A DNA stretch of 9,750 nt. It comes from Bacilli bacterium (GTDB lineage Bacteria > Bacillota_I > Bacilli_A > RF39 > UBA660). The first letter of the stretch is position 1; each line of letters begins with the position of its first letter. Of the stretch, positions 1 through 6,289 are shown one piece after another. Location of the stretch: the NCBI GenBank assembly GCA_017411235.1, contig JAFPMR010000006.1, positions 1-9,750 of the forward strand, read 5' to 3'. Position numbers and translations under genes: made by a program. A model generated the notes under the pieces. It searched no databases. It was not told the origin of the DNA and was given only the letters and a program-made list of their open reading frames with translations.

Positions 1-2
1 AT

Positions 3-515
3 GAGATGATTGAAGAAGCGCTAGATAATGTTGATGGAGTTATATTTCCTGGTGGAGAAAGAGTAACTAAATTTAGTTTAGATATTATGGATTATTGTTA
101 TAAACACAAAATACCAGTTTTAGGTATTTGTTTGGGTATGCAAACAATGGCGATGTATTCTGTTAATATAGAGAAGGATAAAAGAATTATTGAAAAAGTT
201 GATGGTCACTGGCCAGTAATGATACTTAGAGATAACAGCGATATTGTAGTTCATAAAGACTTCGTTCAGGAAGATAGTAAATGGTTTAAGATTATCGGTA
301 AAAAAGAGATTATGGTAAATAGTATTCATCATTGTACTATTAAAGAAGTAGGAAGTAAGTTTAGGGTAAGTATTAAATCTGAAGATGGACTTATTGAAGG
401 AATTGAATATATAGGTGATGATTGTTTAATGATTGGAGTACAATTCCATCCTGAAGTATTACCTCAATTTAATAATATTTTTGAGTATTTTATTAAAACG
501 ATAAAAAAGAGATAA
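3..515 (+). CDS. Peptidase C26 / gamma-glutamyl hydrolase-like class-I glutamine amidotransferase, 5' truncated by the window
   Basis: This is the C-terminal three quarters of a class-I glutamine amidotransferase-like hydrolase of the gamma-glutamyl-GABA hydrolase (PuuD-like, peptidase C26) family. Members cleave gamma-glutamyl bonds in the cytoplasm; the substrate here cannot be told. The nucleophile elbow GICLGMQ is present (Cys codon at 129-131). The His-Glu pair lies in QFHPE (codons 447-455), and the family motif NSIHH lies between them. An N-terminal DGVIFPGG strand matches the family's DGLxLPGG. The frame is open back to position 3 and about 60 residues of a normal ~230 are missing, so the ATG at 6 is probably internal. 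The stop codon sits in the loop of the terminator hairpin. The family call is firm, the specificity is not. Confidence 0.85.
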   Translation, partial: EMIEEALDNVDGVIFPGGERVTKFSLDIMDYCYKHKIPVLGICLGMQTMAMYSVNIEKDKRIIEKVDGHWPVMILRDNSDIVVHKDFVQEDSKWFKIIGKKEIMVNSIHHCTIKEVGSKFRVSIKSEDGLIEGIEYIGDDCLMIGVQFHPEVLPQFNNIFEYFIKTIKKR

Positions 516-531
516 TAAATTCTCTTTTTTT
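503..531 (+). terminator. Rho-independent terminator of the C26 hydrolase gene
   Basis: A perfect 10-bp stem (503-512 with 521-530) surrounds an 8-nt loop that contains the gene's stop codon (513-515). The 3' arm ends in a run of seven T (525-531). A second small hairpin (535-541 with 546-552) follows without its own T-run. Confidence 0.85.
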
Positions 532-539
532 GTGCTTTT

Positions 540-571
540 TTGCCGAAAAAAGTGAAGAAATTTGTTATAAT
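540..571 (+). promoter_or_regulatory. polA promoter, extended -10
   Basis: TATAAT at 566-571 is preceded by TG at 563-564, giving the extended -10 TGtTATAAT. A TTGCCG at 540-545 could serve as -35, but the 20-bp spacing is poor, so the TG element probably carries recognition. The predicted start point (~578) leaves a leader of only about 13 nt. The Shine-Dalgarno AGGTGA (580-585) is at its very 5' end. Confidence 0.7.
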
Positions 572-590
572 AATCTAGTAGGTGATATTC

Positions 591-3155
591 ATGAAAAAAG
601 TAATATTAGTAGATGGTAATAATTTAATGTTTAGAAGTTATTATGCTACTGCTTATACTGGAAATGTAATGAAGAATAGTAAGGGATTCCCAACAAATGC
701 ATTATATGGTTTTGTTGGTATGATGAATAAAATCATTCATGAAGAAAAACCAGAATATGTAATGGTTGCATTTGATATAGGTAAGAACTTTAGAAAGCAA
801 AAATATGAAACCTATAAAGAAGGAAGACAAGCTACACCTGATGAATTAAAAATGCAAATGCCAATTGCTAGAGATATTTTAAATGCTATGGGTATTAAAT
901 ATTTTGAAATGGAACCATATGAAGCTGATGATATTATTGGTACATTTGCTAAGTATTGTGAAGAAGACCCTGATTATGACGGAACAATTATTAGTTCAGA
1001 CAAAGATTTATTACAGTTAATAAGTCCTGAAGTTGATGTTAAGTTATTAAAACAAAAAGATTATATTAGATATAACGAAAAGACATTTAAGGAAGATTGG
1101 GGATTTGAACCAATACATATTATAGATTACAAAGCATTAGCTGGAGATCCATCAGATAATATTCCTGGTGTTAAAGGAATTGGTGATAAGACGGCCATTA
1201 ATCTTTTAAAAGAATATACAGATATTGAAGATATTTATGAACATATAGATGATATTAAAGGCAAGGTAAAAGAAAAACTAATTGAAGATAAAGAAAATGC
1301 CTTTATTAGTAAAGAGATTGCTACGATTTATAAAGATGTTCCATTAAATGTTAATTTAGATGATGTTAAATATGATGGACCAGATTTAATTGAATTAAAT
1401 AGAATATATGAAGAATTAGAATTCTATTCATTTATTAAAAAGAATGTGGAATCTTCTACACCAGCAGAAAATGATACTAAGTTTAAGAATGTAAGTAGTG
1501 TTGATGATTTAAAGAATTTAGAAGATAAAGTTTCTATATATATTGAATGTGATCTAGAAAATTATCACGATGGTAATATTGTAGGTATGGGTATTTGTGA
1601 TAGTAAAAATAATTATTTCGTTGCCAATACGGTAATAGAAGATGTTATTGATTTATTAAATACTAAAGAAGTTTATACTTTTGATCAAAAGAAAAATATC
1701 GTTCTTTTGAAAAAAGAAGGTTTAGAATTAAAGAGCAATTATGATGCAATGATAGCTGCTTATCTTTTAAATATTAATACTAAAGATGATATTGCTTATT
1801 TAATGAATAATAATGGATGTGAAGTTAAATTCTATTCACAAAGTTTAAAAGATGGCTTTGATAAGAAAGATATCGTTTTAAAAGCTAGATTTGTATACGA
1901 TACGTATAATGAATATATTGAACGTTTAGAAAAAGAAGGAATGTTAGAACTATTTAATGATATTGAGATGCCATTAGTAAGTGTTCTTGCTAGTATGGAA
2001 TCAGATGGAATTAAATGTGATGCTTCTATTTTAAAGGAGATGGAAGTAGAAATGGATTCCCGTTTAAAGGAAATAGAAACTGGTATATATACTTTAGCAG
2101 GTGAAGAGTTTAATATAAGTAGTCCTAAACAATTAGGAGTTATCTTATTTGAAAAATTAGGATTACCAGGAGCTAAGAAGACTAAAACGGGTTATAAGAC
2201 AGATGTTAGTGTTTTAAATAAGTTAGAAGATAAACATCCAATTATTAAGATGATATTAGAATATAGAGGAGTAAGTAAGATTAAAAGTACTTATCTAGAA
2301 GGTTTATCTAATTTCATTAAAGAAGATGGTAAGATTCATACTATTTATAAACAGAATTTAACTAGAACCGGAAGATTATCTTCTGTAGAACCTAACTTAC
2401 AAAATATTCCAGCTAGAGATGAAGAAGGAAGAAAGATTAGAAAAGCTTTCTTACCAGAATATGATATGTTCTTAAGTGCTGATTATTCACAAATGGAATT
2501 AAGAGTATTAGCTCATATAAGTGGATCTAAAGAATTACAAGATGCATTTAGGAGAGATGAAGATATTCATACAAGAGTAGCTGCTGATATTTATGGTATT
2601 CCAATGGAAGAAGTAAGTAAGCAACAAAGAAAGACTGCTAAAGCAGTAATATTTGGTATTGTATATGGAATATCAGGATTTGGTTTAGGAGAAAACTTAG
2701 AGATAAGTCCTAAAGAAGCTAAAGAGTTTATTGATAAGTATTATGAATTATATCCTGGGGTTAAGAATTATATGGACAATATAGTTCAAGATGCTTATAA
2801 GAATGGCTATGTTAAAACAATGTTTAATCGTAAAAGAGTAATTGAGGAATTACAAAATAAGAACTTTATGATTAGACAATCAGGTGAAAGAATAGCTCTT
2901 AATACACCAATTCAAGGTACTAGTGCTGATATTATGAAATTAGCAATGGTTAAGATCTTTAAGGAAATGAAAGAAAAGAGTTTAAAATCTAAAATGTTGT
3001 TACAAGTTCACGATGAATTAATATTTGATGTTAAAAAGGAAGAAAAAGACATTTTAGAAGAAATAGTAAAGCGAAATATGGAAACATGTGTTAAACTAGA
3101 AGTACCATTTAAGGTTTCAAGTGATTATGGTACTGATTGGTACGAAACAAAATAG
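591..3155 (+). CDS. polA: DNA polymerase I
   Basis: DNA polymerase I (854 aa, normal length) fills gaps and removes RNA primers in replication and excision repair. The N-terminal 5'-3' exonuclease domain (about 1-290) shows VDGNN with D8, YEADD (111-115), SSDKD (137-139) and the helix-hairpin-helix DPSDNIPGVKGIGDKTA (186-202). The middle 3'-5' proofreading domain (about 300-460) looks vestigial: the usual DxE reads ECD, and the later KYD motif reads KKN. The polymerase domain has TGRLSS, motif A DYSQMELR (D631), motif B with K684 and F688, and motif C VHDE (H807, D808). In motif B the usual Asn before the Phe is Ile687. The ATG at 591 is preferred to a GTG at 582 because AGGTGA lies 5 nt before it and MKKVILVDGNN is a normal N-terminus. 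It heads the unit with the CDF-like gene and mutM. Confidence 0.97.
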   Translation: MKKVILVDGNNLMFRSYYATAYTGNVMKNSKGFPTNALYGFVGMMNKIIHEEKPEYVMVAFDIGKNFRKQKYETYKEGRQATPDELKMQMPIARDILNAMGIKYFEMEPYEADDIIGTFAKYCEEDPDYDGTIISSDKDLLQLISPEVDVKLLKQKDYIRYNEKTFKEDWGFEPIHIIDYKALAGDPSDNIPGVKGIGDKTAINLLKEYTDIEDIYEHIDDIKGKVKEKLIEDKENAFISKEIATIYKDVPLNVNLDDVKYDGPDLIELNRIYEELEFYSFIKKNVESSTPAENDTKFKNVSSVDDLKNLEDKVSIYIECDLENYHDGNIVGMGICDSKNNYFVANTVIEDVIDLLNTKEVYTFDQKKNIVLLKKEGLELKSNYDAMIAAYLLNINTKDDIAYLMNNNGCEVKFYSQSLKDGFDKKDIVLKARFVYDTYNEYIERLEKEGMLELFNDIEMPLVSVLASMESDGIKCDASILKEMEVEMDSRLKEIETGIYTLAGEEFNISSPKQLGVILFEKLGLPGAKKTKTGYKTDVSVLNKLEDKHPIIKMILEYRGVSKIKSTYLEGLSNFIKEDGKIHTIYKQNLTRTGRLSSVEPNLQNIPARDEEGRKIRKAFLPEYDMFLSADYSQMELRVLAHISGSKELQDAFRRDEDIHTRVAADIYGIPMEEVSKQQRKTAKAVIFGIVYGISGFGLGENLEISPKEAKEFIDKYYELYPGVKNYMDNIVQDAYKNGYVKTMFNRKRVIEELQNKNFMIRQSGERIALNTPIQGTSADIMKLAMVKIFKEMKEKSLKSKMLLQVHDELIFDVKKEEKDILEEIVKRNMETCVKLEVPFKVSSDYGTDWYETK

Positions 3156-3166
3156 GAGGGAAATTT

Positions 3167-4078
3167 ATGAAAGATATTAAAACATTTGTAATTGTAGATT
3201 TAATAATATTTCTACTAAAAGTATTAGGAGGATTAATTACTCATTCTTATACTTTAATAGTTAGTGGAGTTTATGATTTAATATTAATTCTATGTACTTT
3301 AGTAGCTATAAAAGGAAATACAGAAAGCAAAGGATTAAGTATATTTACAATACTAATTGGAGTTCTTTCTTTAGCATCTGCTGGTGGATTAATTTCATTA
3401 GCATTCTTAACAGATATAAAGAAAACTTCATTATGGGTATTATTATTCTTAATTGTATCTTTAATAATGAGATATATAGTAAGTTGTTTCTATACTAATT
3501 TCAGTTATCAAAAGAAAAAAGGTTTATTATCTTATGGTAACATTTTAAGTAATGTAGATTTTTATAATTATGGAATTATCTTACTTGCTTTAATACTAAT
3601 GAAAGTTAGTAGATGGGCGAGTGTATTAAAATATGCTGATCGTATTGGTGTAATTCTATTATCTGTATTATTAATTGTTAAAGGATTTAAATTAATTAAG
3701 AATAGTATTGCTAAATTAAGTGGTAAAACTAAAAAGGTAAATGAAGAAGTTATTAGTGAAATAAAGAATAGATCTGAAGTTAAGTCTTTAGGTAAATTAG
3801 AAGTATTCTACTATGGTGGAGTAAGAGTAGCTAAATGTGATGTCTTACTTAAAGATAATATTGGAATGGTAGATGTTAATTCATTTGTTATTACATTACA
3901 AGATTATTTATTAAAAGTTTCTGATGCTGTTAGAATATTTATGATTGATAAAGAACCTAATACATCTAGAAGAGCAAAAGTAAGGAGTTTGAAACAAGAT
4001 GCCAGAAATAGCGGAAGTGGAAACGGTAAGACAAGTTCTAAGAAAAAGTCTCCTAAAAAGGGAAATAAAAAACGTTAA
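3167..4078 (+). CDS. Degenerate cation diffusion facilitator (CDF)-like membrane protein
   Basis: A 303-residue membrane protein with the CDF architecture: six hydrophobic helices (about 8-25, 28-49, 57-82, 88-108, 128-146, 158-176) and a cytoplasmic ferredoxin-like domain (about 190-262). CDF proteins export divalent metals in exchange for protons. By eye, helix 2 (LIVSGVYDLIL) aligns with the family's ADAxHSxxD and helix 5 (SNVDFYNYG) with HxxxD. Most coordinating Asp/His residues are replaced; only D131 remains. Metal transport is therefore doubtful. Residues 265-303 form a Ser/Lys/Arg-rich tail whose last 25 residues are encoded inside mutM in another frame. The start ATG follows AGGAGGG (3154-3160), which overlaps the polA stop; the gap to polA is 11 nt. 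The CDF assignment is an alignment by eye, fairly confident for the fold and open for function. Confidence 0.7.
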   Translation: MKDIKTFVIVDLIIFLLKVLGGLITHSYTLIVSGVYDLILILCTLVAIKGNTESKGLSIFTILIGVLSLASAGGLISLAFLTDIKKTSLWVLLFLIVSLIMRYIVSCFYTNFSYQKKKGLLSYGNILSNVDFYNYGIILLALILMKVSRWASVLKYADRIGVILLSVLLIVKGFKLIKNSIAKLSGKTKKVNEEVISEIKNRSEVKSLGKLEVFYYGGVRVAKCDVLLKDNIGMVDVNSFVITLQDYLLKVSDAVRIFMIDKEPNTSRRAKVRSLKQDARNSGSGNGKTSSKKKSPKKGNKKR

Positions 4079-4835
4079 TATTATATATGATAGAATAATT
4101 GAATCTGACTTAGAAGAGTTTAAAAAACTAATACCAGGAATGACTTTTCAAGAAATATTTAGAAGAGGAAAATGGTTATTGTTTGATCTTGGTGATTATT
4201 ATTTATGTAGTCATTTACGTATGGAAGGTAAATACTTTATTAAAGATCATGATGAAGTAATTGATAAACATGAACATATAATTTTTGAATTGGATAATGG
4301 AAAAGATCTTCGTTATGCTGATGTTCGTAAGTTCGGTCGAATGAACTTAGTAAAAAAAGAATTATTAGAATCAGTAGAAGGTGTTCATAAACAAGGAATT
4401 GAACCTGTATATAATGAATTTGATAAAGATAAAGTATTAACTAAAGAATATCTTTATGATAAGGTTCATGATAAGAAACTTCCGTTAAAGGAACTCTTAC
4501 TAGATCAAACTATTATTTCTGGACTTGGAAATATTTATGCTGATGAAGTTGCTTTTGGTGCTGGTTTAGGTCCTTTAACTGAAGGAACTAAACTTACTAA
4601 AAATGATTGCCAAAGAATTATAGATTCTAGTAAAGAAATAATTACTAAAGCAATTGAAGAGGGAGGAACTACTATTAGAAGTTATACTTCTTCTTTAGGT
4701 GTTACTGGACATTATCAAGATTTTCTAATGGTTCATAAAAGAGAAGGAGAACCATGTAAGAAATGTGGTTCAATTATTAAAAGAATTAAAGTTGGAGGAC
4801 GTAGTACATACTTTTGTCCTAAATGTCAAAAATAA
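3999..4835 (+). CDS. mutM: Formamidopyrimidine-DNA glycosylase (Fpg/MutM)
   Basis: A bifunctional DNA glycosylase/AP lyase (278 aa) that removes 8-oxoguanine and formamidopyrimidines in base excision repair. The N-terminal MPE supplies the catalytic Pro and Glu after Met removal; the family's PELPEV reads PEIAEV. Catalytic Lys58 is in RRGKW, followed by SHLRMEGKY, DVRKFGRM and the helix-two-turn-helix motif with SGLGNIYADE. A C-terminal zinc finger uses C253, C256, C273 and C276, with the conserved Arg268 in GGRSTYFCPKC. That finger pattern marks MutM rather than Nei. The ATG at 3999 is fixed by the essential Pro2 and by the ribosome site TAAGGAG (3981-3987). The first 80 bp overlap the end of the CDF-like gene in a different frame, and the unit then ends in a terminator. 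Adjacency to polA fits shared repair function. Confidence 0.97.
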   Translation: MPEIAEVETVRQVLRKSLLKREIKNVNIIYDRIIESDLEEFKKLIPGMTFQEIFRRGKWLLFDLGDYYLCSHLRMEGKYFIKDHDEVIDKHEHIIFELDNGKDLRYADVRKFGRMNLVKKELLESVEGVHKQGIEPVYNEFDKDKVLTKEYLYDKVHDKKLPLKELLLDQTIISGLGNIYADEVAFGAGLGPLTEGTKLTKNDCQRIIDSSKEIITKAIEEGGTTIRSYTSSLGVTGHYQDFLMVHKREGEPCKKCGSIIKRIKVGGRSTYFCPKCQK

Positions 4836-4857
4836 AAGCTTACGATGTAAGCTTTTT
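4834..4857 (+). terminator. Rho-independent terminator of the polA-mutM unit
   Basis: A perfect 10-bp stem (AAAAGCTTAC 4834-4843 with GTAAGCTTTT 4847-4856), a 3-nt loop and a short T-run. It begins at the mutM stop codon. Confidence 0.88.
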
Positions 4858-4861
4858 AAAT

Positions 4862-4890
4862 TTGCATTATTTAAAGAATGGTGTTATTAT
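4862..4890 (+). promoter_or_regulatory. Promoter of the 99-residue hypothetical gene
   Basis: TTGCAT (4862-4867), a 17-bp spacer and TATTAT (4885-4890) preceded by TG at 4882-4883. The expected leader is about 19 nt with a GGGGGTG ribosome site (4904-4910). It starts five bases after the preceding terminator. Confidence 0.72.
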
Positions 4891-4915
4891 ACGTTAAATT
4901 TTTGGGGGTGTATCT

Positions 4916-5215
4916 ATGAAAAAGGATGCTATATATTTAGGAAATAAACCAGTTGGAGAAAAAGAATTATGTGCTTTAATCATTGGTCATTTATCTAAAA
5001 ACAATGAAGTAGTTAAAACAAATATGATTAAATATCATATGGAACAAATTAAAAATGTAAGTAGTATGTTAATTAGTATGTTAGGTGGATCTTATGTTGA
5101 AGCTAGAACATTTAATAATTACTTCTATGAAACAGTTAGTAGATTAGGATATACAACTTCATTATTATGTGCTCCATATGGAGAAAGCCAAACTGTTAGT
5201 GGTTTAAGAATGTAG
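4916..5215 (+). CDS. Hypothetical protein, 99 aa, family not recognised
   Basis: I do not recognise this protein. It is a small soluble polypeptide without a signal peptide, membrane span or obvious metal-binding motif. It has three scattered Met/Ser-rich stretches (NVSSMLISMLGGSYVEART in the middle) and looks mostly helical in its first half, with an aromatic segment FNNYFYETVSRLGY after it. The ATG at 4916 is well supported by a GGGGGTG ribosome site and a promoter with both boxes. Base and codon use match the neighbours. It stands alone between its own promoter and terminator, so it is not tied to mutM or the next gene by an operon. Its coding nature is supported by the intact expression signals on both sides, not by homology. 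Confidence 0.75.
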   Translation: MKKDAIYLGNKPVGEKELCALIIGHLSKNNEVVKTNMIKYHMEQIKNVSSMLISMLGGSYVEARTFNNYFYETVSRLGYTTSLLCAPYGESQTVSGLRM

Positions 5216-5245
5216 ACAAGTAAATATTAATTTACTTGTTTTTTT
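5216..5245 (+). terminator. Rho-independent terminator after the hypothetical gene
   Basis: A 10-bp stem (5216-5225 with 5230-5239), a 4-nt ATTA loop and a run of seven T (5239-5245). The hairpin begins directly after the stop codon, and its T-run touches the next extended -10 element. Confidence 0.88.
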
Positions 5246-5253
5246 GTTATAAT
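5245..5253 (+). promoter_or_regulatory. Extended -10 promoter of the MIF-like gene
   Basis: TGtTATAAT at 5245-5253, identical to the polA element. No good -35 box is visible, because that position falls inside the preceding terminator hairpin. The predicted leader is about 13 nt with AGGAG (5260-5264) at its 5' end. Confidence 0.68.
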
Positions 5254-5272
5254 GAATATAGGAGATGATAAG

Positions 5273-5608
5273 ATGCCTTATATTCAAACAAGGACAAATA
5301 TTAGTGTAAGTCCTGAACAAAGGGAAAATATTAAGAGAAGACTAGGAGAAGCAGCTTCTATTATAGGTAAGAGTGAAAGCTGGTTAATGACAGAGATAAT
5401 TGATAACTGTAAGATGTACTTTAGAGGGGATAGTAGTAATTCTATGGCTTATATAGATGTTAAGTTATATGGCAAGGGAAGTAACTATGACGAGATGACT
5501 AGAGTACTTACAGAAATAACTAATAGTGAACTAGGTATTACTGGAGAACATATCTATATTAGTTATCAAGAATTTGATACTTGGGGATGGAACGGTAATA
5601 ATTTCTAA
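5273..5608 (+). CDS. Macrophage migration inhibitory factor (MIF)-like tautomerase
   Basis: A 111-residue member of the MIF family of the tautomerase superfamily (human MIF is about 114 aa). These trimeric enzymes use an N-terminal proline to tautomerise keto/enol compounds such as phenylpyruvate. Pro2 follows the start Met, then comes a TNISVS strand. The middle strand AYIDVKLYGK aligns with the MIF SIGKIGG region, and the end YISYQEFDTWGWNGNNF aligns with YINYYDMNAANVGWNNSTF. The ATG at 5273 is chosen over an upstream ATG at 5252 because it puts the catalytic Pro at position 1 after Met removal, AGGAG (5260-5264) sits 8 nt upstream, and 5252 lies inside the -10 box. No signal peptide is seen. 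It has its own promoter; no terminator is visible after it, so transcripts may read into the next leader. Bacterial substrates are unknown. Confidence 0.85.
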   Translation: MPYIQTRTNISVSPEQRENIKRRLGEAASIIGKSESWLMTEIIDNCKMYFRGDSSNSMAYIDVKLYGKGSNYDEMTRVLTEITNSELGITGEHIYISYQEFDTWGWNGNNF

Positions 5609-5625
5609 CTAAAACAGAGGAAAAT

Positions 5626-5654
5626 TTGACTTCTTATTAACAATATGTTAAAAT
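5626..5654 (+). promoter_or_regulatory. Promoter of the riboswitch-controlled gene
   Basis: TTGACT (5626-5631), a 17-bp spacer and TAAAAT (5649-5654) with TG at 5646-5647. This is the best -35 match in the window. The predicted start at ~5661 is the first base of the aptamer fold. Confidence 0.8.
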
Positions 5655-5662
5655 CATAATTG

Positions 5663-5747
5663 TTAAAGGGGAGTAGTCCTTAAAAGTATTAGTACACCAA
5701 CACGCGTCGCTGTATTAATAAGATTTATATCTGGACAAGACTTTTAA
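5663..5747 (+). ncRNA. yybP-ykoY-type (Mn2+) riboswitch aptamer
   Basis: The 5' strand reads TTAAAGGGGAGTAGTCC and the 3' strand GGACAAGACTTTTAA. Together they give helix P1 (5663-5669 with 5741-5747), the conserved GGAGUA/AAGA internal loop, and the next helix GUCC/GGAC (5676-5679 with 5733-5736). A long hairpin (5687-5696 with 5711-5720) carries the loop CCAACACGCGUCGC, whose CAACA matches the family's conserved loop. A small hairpin (5721-5732) completes the junction. The GGGGAGUAG and CAAGAC boundaries are the hallmark of yybP-ykoY RNAs, which bind Mn2+ and usually switch metal-export or related genes on. The P1 3' strand also forms the 5' arm of the terminator that follows, so binding should favour read-through. 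The identification is from remembered family sequence, not a covariance search. Confidence 0.8.
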
Positions 5748-5768
5748 TATAAAGGTCTTGTCTTTTTT
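5734..5768 (+). terminator. Riboswitch expression-platform terminator
   Basis: A 12-bp stem (5734-5745 with 5751-5762), an AATAT loop and six T (5763-5768). Its 5' arm reuses the 3' strands of the aptamer, so terminator and aptamer are mutually exclusive. This gives an ON switch controlled by attenuation. A 9-nt match (5749-5757 with 5787-5795) could form a further hairpin downstream. Confidence 0.88.
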
Positions 5769-5823
5769 ATGCTTTTACCATTGCAGGACCTTTATTAAAA
5801 ACTATGATAGGGGGAATGAATTT

Positions 5824-6249
5824 ATGGAAAAAGTAAAAGTATTCTTAGGAGGAACTTGTGCAAGTTCTACATGGAGAGAGGAGTTAATACCACAATTAGA
5901 CGAACACGTTGAAACTTTCAACCCAGTAGTTCCTGATTGGACTCCAGAATGCCAAGCTGAAGAAGATATGCATAGAGAGAATGATGACATTTGTTTATAT
6001 GTTATCACTCCAGAAGGTGAAGGTTTCTATAGCTTCGTAGAAGTTACTGATGACAGTAATAAGAGACCTGAAAGAACTGTTTTATGTGTATTAACAGAAG
6101 CTAATGGTAAGAAGTTTGAAGGACACACTTTAAAATGCGTTTTAAAGACTATGAAATTAATTGCTAAAAACGGAGTAGTTGTTCTAGATAACTTAGAAGC
6201 ATTAGCTAATTTCCTAAACAATGTTCAAGTCGTTAAAAAAACTAAATAA
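5824..6249 (+). CDS. Nucleoside 2-deoxyribosyltransferase-like protein
   Basis: A 141-residue protein of the nucleoside 2-deoxyribosyltransferase-like family (Rossmann-like, as in Nuc_deoxyri_tr2). True members swap the base on deoxynucleosides in purine/pyrimidine salvage; many relatives are uncharacterised. Visible marks are the N-terminal VFLGGTC strand and loop followed by WR (17-18), then NPVVPDW (33-39), LYVITP (58-63) and SFVEV, whose Glu73 is at the place of the catalytic nucleophile. The C-terminal helix ends at NNVQVVKKTK. The ATG follows AGGGGG (5809-5814) at 9 nt. An in-frame start near 5758 is rejected because it lies in the terminator. It is the sole gene under the upstream riboswitch. 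Family call good, reaction not proven. Confidence 0.8.
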   Translation: MEKVKVFLGGTCASSTWREELIPQLDEHVETFNPVVPDWTPECQAEEDMHRENDDICLYVITPEGEGFYSFVEVTDDSNKRPERTVLCVLTEANGKKFEGHTLKCVLKTMKLIAKNGVVVLDNLEALANFLNNVQVVKKTK

Positions 6250-6261
6250 CATTGTTTAATA

Positions 6262-6289
6262 AAAAAAAGAACATTATTGTTCTTTTTTT
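6262..6289. terminator. Bidirectional terminator between convergent genes
   Basis: A 12-bp stem (6262-6273 with 6278-6289) with a TTAT loop, A-run on the left and T-run on the right, so it works for both strands. The tmcAL stop codon (6274-6276) lies in the loop and the 3' arm is coding sequence of tmcAL. Confidence 0.88.

Noticed and set aside
535..552. Second small hairpin (CTTTTTT/AAAAAAG) before polA as a regulator
   Set aside because: Simple A/T pairing in an A/T-rich spacer and upstream of the predicted start of transcription, so it would not be in the polA mRNA.
3292..3498. Plus-strand frame inside the CDF-like gene
   Set aside because: A shadow rich in Ile/Tyr/Asn without start signals; the overlapping frame carries the membrane protein.
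5252..5272. Earlier ATG for the MIF-like gene
   Set aside because: It overlaps the -10 box and would bury the catalytic N-terminal proline.
5663..5747. Purine or 2'-deoxyguanosine riboswitch, suggested by the nucleoside-related gene
   Set aside because: The conserved purine three-way junction and its two interacting loops are absent, whereas the GGGGAGUAG and CAAGAC boundaries fit yybP-ykoY.
5758..5823. In-frame N-terminal extension of the deoxyribosyltransferase-like gene
   Set aside because: It starts inside the terminator arm and has no ribosome site; the ATG at 5824 has AGGGGG at 9 nt and begins with the expected strand.
5802..6221. Minus-strand reading frames across the deoxyribosyltransferase-like gene
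   Set aside because: They lack ribosome sites and recognisable motifs and mirror a well-supported plus-strand gene.
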